Source: Candidatus Aquidulcis sp. (GTDB lineage Bacteria > Chloroflexota > Anaerolineae > UBA4142). From it: DNA of 64,000 nt. Position 1 is the stretch's first letter. Each line of letters starts with the position of its first letter. The notes under the pieces are model-generated. The model was not told the DNA's origin. It worked only from the letters and a program-made list of their open reading frames with translations, and made no database searches. This document shows positions 30,235 through 37,817 of the stretch, in pieces. The position numbers and the translations under genes were made by a program. Location of the stretch: contig DYJA01000001.1 in the NCBI GenBank assembly GCA_020723345.1, positions 117,602-181,601 on the forward strand. The letters are read 5' to 3'.

Positions 30235-31323
30235 ATGATTCCCTTCTTCGATCTCACTAAACAGTACGCAACAATCAAATCCGAAATCGACGACGCGACC
30301 GCGCACGTACTGAAAAGCGGCTGGTTCATTCTCGGACCCGAAGTGCGCGCGTTCGAAAAAGAATTCGCTGAATATCACGGCGTTCAACACGCGCTCGGCG
30401 TCGGATCCGGCACCGAAGCGATTCACATCGCGCTCCTCGCGCTCGGCGTTGGCGCGGGCGACGAAGTGATTACCGTGCCGAACACCGCGGTCGCCACCGT
30501 CGCGGCAATCGAACTGACCGGCGCGCGCGCGGTGTTGTGCGACGTGCGCGCTGATTCGATGCTGCTGGATGTCGCGCAACTCGAACGCGCGATTACGCCG
30601 CGCACGAAAGCGATCATTCCCGTCCATCTATTTGGGCAAAGTTGCGATCTCGACCCGATCTTGCGGATCGCGCGCGCGCGCAAAATTCTCGTGCTCGAAG
30701 ATTGCGCGCAGGCGCACGGCGCGACCTATCGCGGCAAGCGCGTCGGCAGTTACGGCGACATCGCCGCGTTCAGTTTCTATCCGACGAAAAATCTCGGCGC
30801 GTACGGCGACGGCGGCGCGATCATCACGAACGACGCCGCGCTCGCCGAACGCGTGAACTTGCTGCGGCAGTACGGCTGGCGCGAACGGTATGCCAGCGAC
30901 ATCAAGGGCATGAACTCGCGCCTCGACGAACTCCAAGCCGCGATTTTGCGCGTCAAACTGCGTCACCTCGACGCGTGGAATGCGGCGCGGCGCGGGCACG
31001 CGGCGCTGTACACCGAATTACTGCGCGCCGTCACGCCGCCGCGCGAACTGGCGTACGGGCAATCGGTTTATCATCTGTACGTCATCCAATCGTCCAATCG
31101 CCAATCTCTAATCTCCCATTTGAAATCGCGCGGCATCGGCACGGCGATTCATTATCCGCAAATGATCCATCGCCAAGCGGCGTACACGAATCTCGGTTAC
31201 GGCGCGGGCAGTCTGCCTGTGGCGGAAAAACTCGAACGCGAAATTTTGTCGCTGCCGCTGTACCCCGAACTAGCGTTGGACGATGTGCGCGCAGTCGCGC
31301 AAGCGGTCAATGAATTTGTCTGA
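30235..31323 (+). CDS. DegT/DnrJ/EryC1/StrS sugar aminotransferase
   Basis: 362 residues, PLP enzyme of fold type I. Motifs: [18 protein letters not shown] at the start, [24 protein letters not shown] and [15 protein letters not shown] with the PLP lysine. It would transfer an amino group to a keto-sugar nucleotide, as in 3- or 4-amino-deoxyhexose synthesis. Residues about 284-297 ([17 protein letters not shown]) are encoded by a degenerate repeat. It follows the epimerase and precedes a small transporter. Confidence 0.92.
   Translation: MIPFFDLTKQYATIKSEIDDATAHVLKSGWFILGPEVRAFEKEFAEYHGVQHALGVGSGTEAIHIALLALGVGAGDEVITVPNTAVATVAAIELTGARAVLCDVRADSMLLDVAQLERAITPRTKAIIPVHLFGQSCDLDPILRIARARKILVLEDCAQAHGATYRGKRVGSYGDIAAFSFYPTKNLGAYGDGGAIITNDAALAERVNLLRQYGWRERYASDIKGMNSRLDELQAAILRVKLRHLDAWNAARRGHAALYTELLRAVTPPRELAYGQSVYHLYVIQSSNRQSLISHLKSRGIGTAIHYPQMIHRQAAYTNLGYGAGSLPVAEKLEREILSLPLYPELALDDVRAVAQAVNEFV
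31084..31124. repeat. In-frame degenerate repeat in the aminotransferase gene
   Basis: ATCCAAT-CGTCCAAT-CGCCAATC-TCTAATC-TCCC, about 7-bp period, within the C-terminal third of the gene. Confidence 0.65.
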
Positions 31324-31329
31324 TACCGC

Positions 31330-31377
31330 ACGGAACACGCAGCACGCAACACGTGTTTCGTGTTCCGTATTCCGTCA
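31330..31377. repeat. Inverted 7-bp-period repeat after the aminotransferase gene
   Basis: ACGGAACACGCAGCACG and CGTGTTTCGTGTTCCGT pair across a short loop. It ends at the start of the next gene. Confidence 0.7.
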
Positions 31378-31784
31378 TGGAGGATACCTTGTCCCGAGAA
31401 ACCATCACCGCGCTTTTGTGGCTCATTCCCGCGATCTTGCTCAGCACCACAGGCGAACTGTTTTTGAAACGCGGGATGAACGAAATCGGCTCACTCGATT
31501 TTGCGTCGGTCGAAACAATCGTCCCGACGTTCATCCGCATGATCCAGAATTACAATTTGTGGCTCGGCTTTGCGGGTTTTATGGGCGGCTCGATCTTTTG
31601 GCTATCGGTCATTTCGCGCGTGCCGCTCTCGCTCGCGTACCCGATGCTCGGTCTCGGCTACGTCATCATCGCGATCGAATCGTGGCTCATTCTCGGCGAG
31701 GGATTTCATCCGCTGCGCGTCGTCGGTTCAGTCGTCGTCGGGATCGGCGTCGCGCTCGTCGGCTTGAGCGGCGCGGAAAAATAG
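31377..31784 (+). CDS. Small multidrug-resistance/ArnE-like membrane protein
   Basis: 135 residues with four membrane helices. SRVPLSLAYPMLGLGYVIIA (overlapping end IIAIESWLILGE) matches the SMR/ArnE pattern. ArnE with ArnF flips undecaprenyl-phosphate aminoarabinose; a polyprenyl-sugar flippase role here is inferred from the amino-sugar genes upstream. I start at ATG 31377; an earlier ATG at 31353 lies inside the repeat. Confidence 0.72.
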   Translation: MEDTLSRETITALLWLIPAILLSTTGELFLKRGMNEIGSLDFASVETIVPTFIRMIQNYNLWLGFAGFMGGSIFWLSVISRVPLSLAYPMLGLGYVIIAIESWLILGEGFHPLRVVGSVVVGIGVALVGLSGAEK

Positions 31785-31807
31785 GACGCGGTTGAACGCG
31801 GACAACT

Positions 31808-34123
31808 GTGCTTCCAAATTCTAGTCGTGCTATGCGGCATTACGTTTCACGTATCACGTTTCACGTCACGCATCACCTGTCCCTTGTCACTTACGCGACG
31901 CTTTTCGTCGCGTTCTTTTTGCGCGTCTACCGCCTTGCCGATAAAAATGTTTGGTGGGACGAGGGCTGGAGTATTTGGCTGTCGCGGCAAGACCTGATCG
32001 CGATCGCGCTGCGAACTGCATCCGACGAACATCCGCCGCTGCATTACTGGATGCTGCACTTTTGGAATTTCGTCGCGGGGACCGACGCGTTCGCGGGGCG
32101 ATTCATTTCCGTCGCGTTCGGCGTGCTGACGATTGCGCTGATCTATCGGATCGGCAAACGCGTCGGCGGCGCGTGGGTTGGCGTCCTCGCGGCGTTCTTT
32201 CTCGCGCTGGCGCGCTTTCACATCTGGTGGTCGCAGGACATCAAGAACTACACGCCTTCGATTTTTTTTGCGTTCGCGGCGGTGTGGTTCGGACTCCAGA
32301 TTTTAGATTTCAGATTTCAGATTTCAGATTTGTCTGCCCGCCATTCGCCATTCGCCATTCGCTATTCGCTATTTGCCTATGCGCTCTGCGCCGCGCTCGC
32401 ACTCTGGACGCATTATCTCGCCGCGCTGGTTCTGCTCGCGCTCAACATTTACGCGCTCGCAATTTTCGTAACAGACAAATCGAAAATCCTAAATTGGTTC
32501 ATCGCAAATCTTCTGGGCGCGCTCCTCTTTCTGCCCTGGCTCGCGCTCTATCTCCAAAACGCCGCCGCGTGGACTGCCGCGCCCGCGTTCGATTTTGCGC
32601 TCTTTCTCAAACTCGTCGCGACTGTTTTGCCGCTCGGCGTCACGACGAACATTGACGATTACGCCGCGCTGACGGTGGCGTTCACCGTGTTAGTTGTGCT
32701 GGGATGTGGTTGGCTTGTAATCAAGTCGCCAGTCGGATCACGCATCACGCATCACGCATTACTTTTCATACTCATCGTTTTATTGCCGCCCGTTTTGATC
32801 TATCTTCTTTCCTTGACACCTGTCTCTTTCTTCGCGCCGAAAATCCAAGCGCGCTATTTGCTGATTTTGCTGCCCGCGTACGTCATGCTTCTCGCGCTCG
32901 GCATTGCTTTTCTTTCGCGGCTTTCGCGCGCTTTCGCGGTTTTCGCGATCCTATTTGTCCTTACCGCCAACGCGCTCGTGCTGAACGACTATTACGCCGA
33001 CCGCCGCCTGCGCGACGATTACGCGACGCTCGCTAACACGATCAATGCGTTCGCGCGGCAAGACGACTTGGTTTTGCTCGACACGGATCAGGAATGGCCC
33101 ACGTTTTTGTACTATCTGCGCGCGCCGCGCGCTTGGCTCGGCGCGCCGAACGGCAAAGCGATGGACGCAGCAAGCGCGGACGCGCTGACGCGGCGCGCGC
33201 TCACGCGCCACAACGCGATCTGGCTCGTCGCGATTCCCGACGCGCTCGCGACCGACCCGCAGAAATTGTTAGAGACGCGCGTCGCGCGCGATCTATCGCA
33301 GCAGTACGAGCGCGTCGTCAGTGACAAACGATTGACGCTGTACGCGCCCGCGCCGCGCGATTTCGTCAACGTCGCGCGCGAAAATTTCGCGCCGCAAATC
33401 GTGCGCGCGGAAAAAATCGGCGATACGCTTCAACTGCTTGGTTTCGATTTGCCGACGCGCGAATTGAACGCGGGCGATACGCTGCGCCTCGTCACGTACT
33501 GGCGCGCGACATATCCCGCGATGGTCTCGGTGCGCGTCGGCGGTCTTATCACGACGACACTGCAAATGCCTCGCGGCGATCTGTTGCGCTACGAAAATGA
33601 TTTCGCGATTCCACCCACTGCGTCGGGCGAATTTCCGATTCAGGTCGATCAACTCGAACTCGCGCGGGTGCGCGTCGCGCCACGCGCAGATCGCGGCCGC
33701 GTCGGCGAAATCGCGCAGCGCGTCGACTATCGGCTGGGCGACGCGATTCATCTGATCGGCTATGACTTGCCGCAGACGAAATTTCGCGCAGGCGAAAGCA
33801 TGCCGCTCACATTGTACTGGCGCGCGGACCGGCAAATCGAGACAAGTTACACCGTGTTCGCGCAAATCGTCGGCGAACAATTCAATCCCAAGAAAAACAA
33901 TCCGCTGTGGGGACAAGTGGATCGCGCGCCGCAACCGCCGACGCGCGCGTGGTTGATCGGCGAAACTATTCCTGACGCGTATCGCATTTCGATTGACGCG
34001 GACGCGCCTGCGGGCAAATACAAAATCATCGTCGGAATGTACGACGCGGCAACCGGCGCGCGCCTCGCGGTAGACCACGGTGGCGACAGCATCGTCGTCG
34101 CGGAAATCGAAATTTATCCCTGA
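31808..34123 (+). CDS. GT39 family glycosyltransferase with repeat-derived N-terminus
   Basis: 771 residues. KNVWWDEGWSIWL gives the DE motif of GT39 enzymes, followed by about eleven helices. The C-terminal region carries two beta-sandwich modules (LQLLGFDLPTRELNAGDTLR and IHLIGYDLPQTKFRAGESMP) like those in the 21865 gene. The first 20 residues (MRHYVSRITFHVTHHLS) come from a CACGT/TCACG repeat, and two more repeats are translated at 32296-32380 and 32721-32762. The start is either GTG 31808 or ATG 31832. Confidence 0.78.
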   Translation: MLPNSSRAMRHYVSRITFHVTHHLSLVTYATLFVAFFLRVYRLADKNVWWDEGWSIWLSRQDLIAIALRTASDEHPPLHYWMLHFWNFVAGTDAFAGRFISVAFGVLTIALIYRIGKRVGGAWVGVLAAFFLALARFHIWWSQDIKNYTPSIFFAFAAVWFGLQILDFRFQISDLSARHSPFAIRYSLFAYALCAALALWTHYLAALVLLALNIYALAIFVTDKSKILNWFIANLLGALLFLPWLALYLQNAAAWTAAPAFDFALFLKLVATVLPLGVTTNIDDYAALTVAFTVLVVLGCGWLVIKSPVGSRITHHALLFILIVLLPPVLIYLLSLTPVSFFAPKIQARYLLILLPAYVMLLALGIAFLSRLSRAFAVFAILFVLTANALVLNDYYADRRLRDDYATLANTINAFARQDDLVLLDTDQEWPTFLYYLRAPRAWLGAPNGKAMDAASADALTRRALTRHNAIWLVAIPDALATDPQKLLETRVARDLSQQYERVVSDKRLTLYAPAPRDFVNVARENFAPQIVRAEKIGDTLQLLGFDLPTRELNAGDTLRLVTYWRATYPAMVSVRVGGLITTTLQMPRGDLLRYENDFAIPPTASGEFPIQVDQLELARVRVAPRADRGRVGEIAQRVDYRLGDAIHLIGYDLPQTKFRAGESMPLTLYWRADRQIETSYTVFAQIVGEQFNPKKNNPLWGQVDRAPQPPTRAWLIGETIPDAYRISIDADAPAGKYKIIVGMYDAATGARLAVDHGGDSIVVAEIEIYP
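31837..31890. repeat. 7-bp-period repeat forming the N-terminus of a GT39 gene
   Basis: TTACGTT-TCACGTA-TCACGTT-TCACGTC-ACGCATC units, coding YVSRITFHVTHH. Confidence 0.75.
32296..32380. repeat. In-frame repeats in the second GT39 gene
   Basis: Five copies of about TTTCAGA (32303-32330) followed by CCATTCG/CTATTCG units (32341-32371). They encode LDFRFQISDL and RHSPFAIRYSLFA between two membrane helices. Confidence 0.85.
32721..32762. repeat. In-frame CGCATCA repeat in the second GT39 gene
   Basis: AGTCGCCAGTCGGATCACG then CATCACG-CATCACG-CATTAC encodes KSPVGSRITHHALL. Confidence 0.8.
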
Positions 34124-34160
34124 TCGACTAATTGACCAATTGACTAATCGACTAATTGCC
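34123..34160. repeat. GACTAATT repeat that supplies a -35 box
   Basis: GACTAATT-GACCAATT-GACTAATC-GACTAATT (8-bp period). TTGACT at 34140-34145 lies 16 bases before TATACT (34162-34167), so the repeat provides the -35 element of the following promoter. Confidence 0.65.
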
Positions 34161-34167
34161 TTATACT
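34140..34167 (+). promoter_or_regulatory. Promoter of the lipoprotein gene
   Basis: TTGACT (34140-34145), 16 bases, TATACT (34162-34167); GGAGG follows at 34174-34178 and the TTG start is at 34186. Confidence 0.5.
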
Positions 34168-34185
34168 TGGCTTGGAGGTTCGACC

Positions 34186-35418
34186 TTGTTCAAACGCGTT
34201 TTGCTCATCCTTCTGCTCGCGCTGACCGCGTGTTCATCCGGCGCGCTGCTCGATCAGGTTTCGCTCAACCCCGACGCGATTTCGCCGTTCGCCGGCAGTC
34301 CGACCATCGCGACGACGATTCGGTACACGCTCGCGCACGACGCGACCGTTTCGATTTATTTGATCGACGCGCAAGGCAAGCGGCACGATTTTCGCGCCGA
34401 CCAGCCGCGCGCGGCAGGATCGTACGATTCGCTTTTCGGCGGCGCGGTGAATAATCGCGTGTTGCCGGATGGCAAGTACACCGTCGTCGTCGAAGCGAAA
34501 GACGCGGCGGGACAAATTGCGCAAGCAGAAAAAACGCTGACGATCACGCAAGCCGATTCCACGCCGCCCGAGTTTTTGAGTTTCACCGTTTATCCGGATC
34601 GTTTCACGCCGAACCAGGACGGTATTGACGACCGCGTGACAATTCGTTATTATTTGACCAAGCCCGCGCAAGTCGACGTTTATTTGACCGATGGCAAAAA
34701 GCGGTACGAAGTCGCGGAAAAGCGCACGACGATTTGCGTCAAGGACGACAAGTTCTGCGTCGGCGCGCACGAGTACGATTACGACGGCGGCATCGATTTG
34801 CTTGCGACGCCGCCGCCTGATGGCACGTACGATGTGATCGCGGAAGCGGTGGACGCGATTGGCAATCGGACGCGCGTCACAAAAAAATTGACGATTGCCG
34901 ACGGCGGCATTCCGCGCGCGACGATCACCAACTCCGGTGTGGATTGGGCGCCGCTCACCGTGCCGACGCTGAAACTCGATCAGGGTCCGATTCTCGTCGC
35001 GCTCGGCGGGACGCTCACGTTCACGGTGACGGTGCAAAACATTGGACCGGTGCCGGTTCGCACGAAGGGTCCCGAACCCGGCACGATTTTCACGACGAGC
35101 GAAAATTTCAACACGAAGAAAGAATACGAAGAGCCGGGCGTGTGGCGCGTCGGCTTGGATTATCAGGGCAACAGCGTCGGACGACCGTACCCGTTTCGCT
35201 GGCAGTTAGGCGCGACCAAGGATTTGAAACGCGTCGTGGTTGACGGCAAGGAATATTTTTACTTGATGCCTGGTCAGCGCGTCACGGTCAGCGGCACCGT
35301 TCGCATCATCGACAAGCCGCCGCGCATCAACACCGAGTTCTGGGTCGGCTTGATTCAAGAAGATGTCCGCATCGTCGAAGATCACGTCGAGCCGCGGATC
35401 GTGACTATCGAATATTAA
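34186..35418 (+). CDS. Lipoprotein with FlgD-like Ig domains
   Basis: 410 residues from a TTG start with GGAGG upstream. The lipoprotein signal is FKRVLLILLLALTAC, with the lipid-modified Cys around residue 16. Two or more beta domains follow: LPDGKYTVVVEAKDAAGQIA and FTPNQDGIDDRVTIRYYLTK, typical of FlgD/CHU-type immunoglobulin-like folds. A conserved C-terminal region has WRVGLDYQGNSVGRPYPFRW. It is probably an exported glycan- or protein-binding factor. It follows the GT39 gene and precedes a conserved unknown, each after a short repeat. Confidence 0.72.
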   Translation: MFKRVLLILLLALTACSSGALLDQVSLNPDAISPFAGSPTIATTIRYTLAHDATVSIYLIDAQGKRHDFRADQPRAAGSYDSLFGGAVNNRVLPDGKYTVVVEAKDAAGQIAQAEKTLTITQADSTPPEFLSFTVYPDRFTPNQDGIDDRVTIRYYLTKPAQVDVYLTDGKKRYEVAEKRTTICVKDDKFCVGAHEYDYDGGIDLLATPPPDGTYDVIAEAVDAIGNRTRVTKKLTIADGGIPRATITNSGVDWAPLTVPTLKLDQGPILVALGGTLTFTVTVQNIGPVPVRTKGPEPGTIFTTSENFNTKKEYEEPGVWRVGLDYQGNSVGRPYPFRWQLGATKDLKRVVVDGKEYFYLMPGQRVTVSGTVRIIDKPPRINTEFWVGLIQEDVRIVEDHVEPRIVTIEY

Positions 35419-35455
35419 TGACAAATGACCAATGACAAGCGCAATTTGTCATTTT
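35418..35455. repeat. Degenerate ATGACAA repeat with inverted end
   Basis: AATGACAAATGACCAATGAC then TTTGTCATT; the last unit is inverted to give a hairpin. It begins at the lipoprotein stop codon. Confidence 0.65.
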
Positions 35456-35471
35456 CACGGAAAGGAGTGTC

Positions 35472-36557
35472 ATGGGCGAATCGAAATCGTTTTTCTCCGC
35501 GTTGTTAGATTTCTTTGCGCGCCTCTTTCAATCTCCCACCGCGCCGCCAGTGACAGAACCTCCGCCATCGGATAACGGCGCGCTCACGCCACTCCAACCG
35601 CGCGTGTTGATGATCGTGTACAATCCGGTCGTGGACGGCGCGTCGGGCAAAAAATTGATCCAAGCGATGCGCTGGAGCGATCCGGATCAACTCGCGGCGG
35701 ATTACATCGCCGATGTGCATGAGTGTAGCGACGGGCTGATCAATTACCAAATCGTGCAGCGGATCGAAGTGGACGCGCTGCCCGTGAAGCGAGACGGCTT
35801 TCGGTACACGCCGCAGGAATACGTCGCCGTTGTCCAAACGCATCGCGGCGCGCACGATCCCGACGCGGTCGATTACGGCGCGATCCTCGCGCAATTCAGC
35901 ATCCTTCAGCGTGTCGCGGCAAATGACTTTGACGAAGTGTGGCTGTTCGGCGGGCCCTATTTCGGTTTCTGGGAAGCGGCGATGGGCGGCGCGGGCGCAT
36001 TCTTCTCCAATGGCGGACCGATTCCGAATACCGCGCAGTGCCCGCGCAAATTTGTCGTGATGGGATTCAACTACGAGCGCGGTGTGGGCGAAATGTTGGA
36101 AGACCTGGGACATCGCGCCGAAGCGATTCTCGCGCGCGTCTTCGGATCGGAGAATTTCTTGCAGTGGGCGTACACGCGCGACCGTTCGCCCGCGACGGTG
36201 ACGGGAACGAATCTCAATTTGCTCGAACGCTTTTTGTCCTTCGATCAGATCGCGCCGGGCAAGGCGAACATTGGCACCGTGCATTACGCGCCGAACAGTC
36301 CAGCCGATTACGAATGGGGCATTGCCACGCCCATTCCATCGTGCGCGGATGATTGGCGGCAATTTCCAAACTTGCCCGACCCGCCCAACTATCGCGCGAT
36401 GGACACGCGCGATTGGGGCGGCGGCGACATTCGCGCGCATCACAAGTGGTGGCTCGCGCACTTGCCCAAGGTTGCCGGGACGACGAATGGCATCGCGCAT
36501 AATTGGTGGAAATACACAATTGATGTCAACGATCCTATTTTTCAAAATCGACTTTGA
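35472..36557 (+). CDS. Conserved protein of unknown function
   Basis: 361 residues, not recognised. It starts MGESKSFFSALLDFFARLFQ, an amphipathic or short membrane-associated segment, then a proline-rich stretch (TAPPVTEPPPSDN). The globular part has VLMIVYNPVVDG, VWLFGGPYFGFWEAAMGG, FVVMGFNYERGVGEMLEDLG and TRDWGGGDIRAHHKWWLAHL. The Gly-rich GGAGAFFSNGGPI and repeated conserved aromatics suggest an enzyme or a carbohydrate-binding fold. GGAG lies just before the ATG. It may be exported without a classical signal. It is the last gene before the usp-ndvB block. Confidence 0.6.
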   Translation: MGESKSFFSALLDFFARLFQSPTAPPVTEPPPSDNGALTPLQPRVLMIVYNPVVDGASGKKLIQAMRWSDPDQLAADYIADVHECSDGLINYQIVQRIEVDALPVKRDGFRYTPQEYVAVVQTHRGAHDPDAVDYGAILAQFSILQRVAANDFDEVWLFGGPYFGFWEAAMGGAGAFFSNGGPIPNTAQCPRKFVVMGFNYERGVGEMLEDLGHRAEAILARVFGSENFLQWAYTRDRSPATVTGTNLNLLERFLSFDQIAPGKANIGTVHYAPNSPADYEWGIATPIPSCADDWRQFPNLPDPPNYRAMDTRDWGGGDIRAHHKWWLAHLPKVAGTTNGIAHNWWKYTIDVNDPIFQNRL

Positions 36558-36668
36558 GCCAGGCGGCAACGACTTCGCAAAGTCGCCCTGCGGCGACTAA
36601 CCAGCCGACGAAGGTCGGCTTCGTGCTTCTGTTGCTGCGACTTCGAGTCGCCCGATCCGAGATGCCGT
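36558..36668. repeat. Cluster of short palindromes (REP-like)
   Basis: Four hairpins in a row: CGACTTCGCAAAGTCG (36570-36585), GTCGCCCTGCGGCGAC (36582-36597, overlapping), AGCCGACGAAGGTCGGCT (36603-36620) and GCGACTTCGAGTCGC (36637-36651). The first two overlap and so are mutually exclusive. They follow the stop of the unknown gene and may end its transcript. Confidence 0.7.
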
Positions 36669-36818
36669 TGACGCATGTTCTGACTCGATCTATAATCAAT
36701 TGACAATCGCTTCCGGACCCTGAAGGGCAAAACAGGCGCCGCTCAAAGCGCAATCCCACATAATCGACCAAACCCAGATACCTTCGCTTCCGAAAGGCGT
36801 GCGAGGGTATCTTTTTTT
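36669..36818 (+). promoter_or_regulatory. Strong promoter and attenuator-type leader of usp-ndvB
   Basis: TTGACG (36669-36674), 17 bases, TATAAT (36692-36697). About 75 bases after the predicted start, GATACCTTCGC (36777-36787) pairs with GCGAGGGTATC (36801-36811), followed by seven Ts (36812-36818): a textbook intrinsic terminator in the leader, 40 bases before the USP start. Either the leader RNA controls read-through or a small RNA of about 115 nt is made. No known riboswitch was recognised. Confidence 0.65.
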
Positions 36819-36857
36819 GCAGAGCGACGATCGATCGTCGCTGGAGAGGAGAGCCCC

Positions 36858-37814
36858 ATGTTCAATCGAATCCTCCTGCCGTTGGATCACTCGGCGCTGG
36901 CTGAGTGTGTCTTGCCCCACAGTATCGCCATGGCGCGCGCGTTTGAATCCCAGGTCACGCTCTTGCACGTGATGGAAACCGTCCACGGCGCGCACTGGCG
37001 CCGCGCGATGGACCCGCTCAATTGGCAAATCCGAAAAACCGAAATGACCACGTACCTGCACGACCTGGGTTGCCACTTGCAACAATCCGGCGTGCGCGCC
37101 GAAACGCAAATTCTGGAAGGATGGGGCGCCGATCAGGTCATCGAATTCAGCCGCGCCAACCGGATCCCCCTCATCCTGCTCAGCAGTCACGGGCAGAGCG
37201 GTTTGAGCGGCTGGAATGTCAGCAGCGTCGTGCAGAAAATCGTCCTGCGCGCCTGCACGTCGATCATGATCGTGCGCGCGTATCAACCGGCGACGCCGAT
37301 TGTAACCGACTTGCGGTACCGGCGCATCCTCGTGCCGATGGATGGATCGCAACGCGCCGAATGTATTCTCCCTGTCGCGATGACGCTGGCGCGCGCGTAC
37401 GACGCGCCGATCGTTTTGGTCCACGTCGTCCGACGACCGGAAATGCCGCGCCGGACGCCGCCGACGCGCGAAGATGTCGAATTGGCTGAACGATTGGTCG
37501 CGCGCAATCGGACGGAGGCAGAGCAGTACATGGACGATCTGCGCGCGCGGCTCGGCGAAAAAATCGAAACGCGCGTCATCATCAGCGATCACGTCGCGAC
37601 CACTTTGCACGAATTGGTCGAGCAAGAACAATTCGATCTCGTGTTGCTCAGCGCGCATGGTTGTTCGGGACAGATGCGCTGGCCCCACGGCAGCGTGGTC
37701 AGCAGTTTCATTTCGTACGGAACGACTCCGCTTTTCATCATGCAAGATGTTTTGCCGGAGCGACCCGCGCCGACGCCCGCCGAAGTCGCGGCGCGGGAAC
37801 ACGGAAGATCATAG
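36858..37814 (+). CDS. Tandem UspA-domain universal stress protein
   Basis: 318 residues with two UspA domains. The first starts MFNRILLPLDHSALAE, the second RRILVPMDGSQRAE at about residue 154. ATP-binding G-2x-G-9x-G-(S/T) loops are only partly seen (LLSSHGQSGLSGWNVSS and LLSAHGCSGQMRWPHGS). USP proteins respond to starvation and stress. Pairing with ndvB, three bases between stop and start, suggests joint control of glucan synthesis in stress. GGAGAGGAGAG precedes the ATG. Confidence 0.88.
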   Translation: MFNRILLPLDHSALAECVLPHSIAMARAFESQVTLLHVMETVHGAHWRRAMDPLNWQIRKTEMTTYLHDLGCHLQQSGVRAETQILEGWGADQVIEFSRANRIPLILLSSHGQSGLSGWNVSSVVQKIVLRACTSIMIVRAYQPATPIVTDLRYRRILVPMDGSQRAECILPVAMTLARAYDAPIVLVHVVRRPEMPRRTPPTREDVELAERLVARNRTEAEQYMDDLRARLGEKIETRVIISDHVATTLHELVEQEQFDLVLLSAHGCSGQMRWPHGSVVSSFISYGTTPLFIMQDVLPERPAPTPAEVAAREHGRS

Positions 37815-37817
37815 CGC

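Noticed and set aside
19521-32762. Possible CRISPR arrays
   Set aside because: Repeat units are about 7 bp, degenerate and without spacers of 25-40 bp; no cas genes are present.
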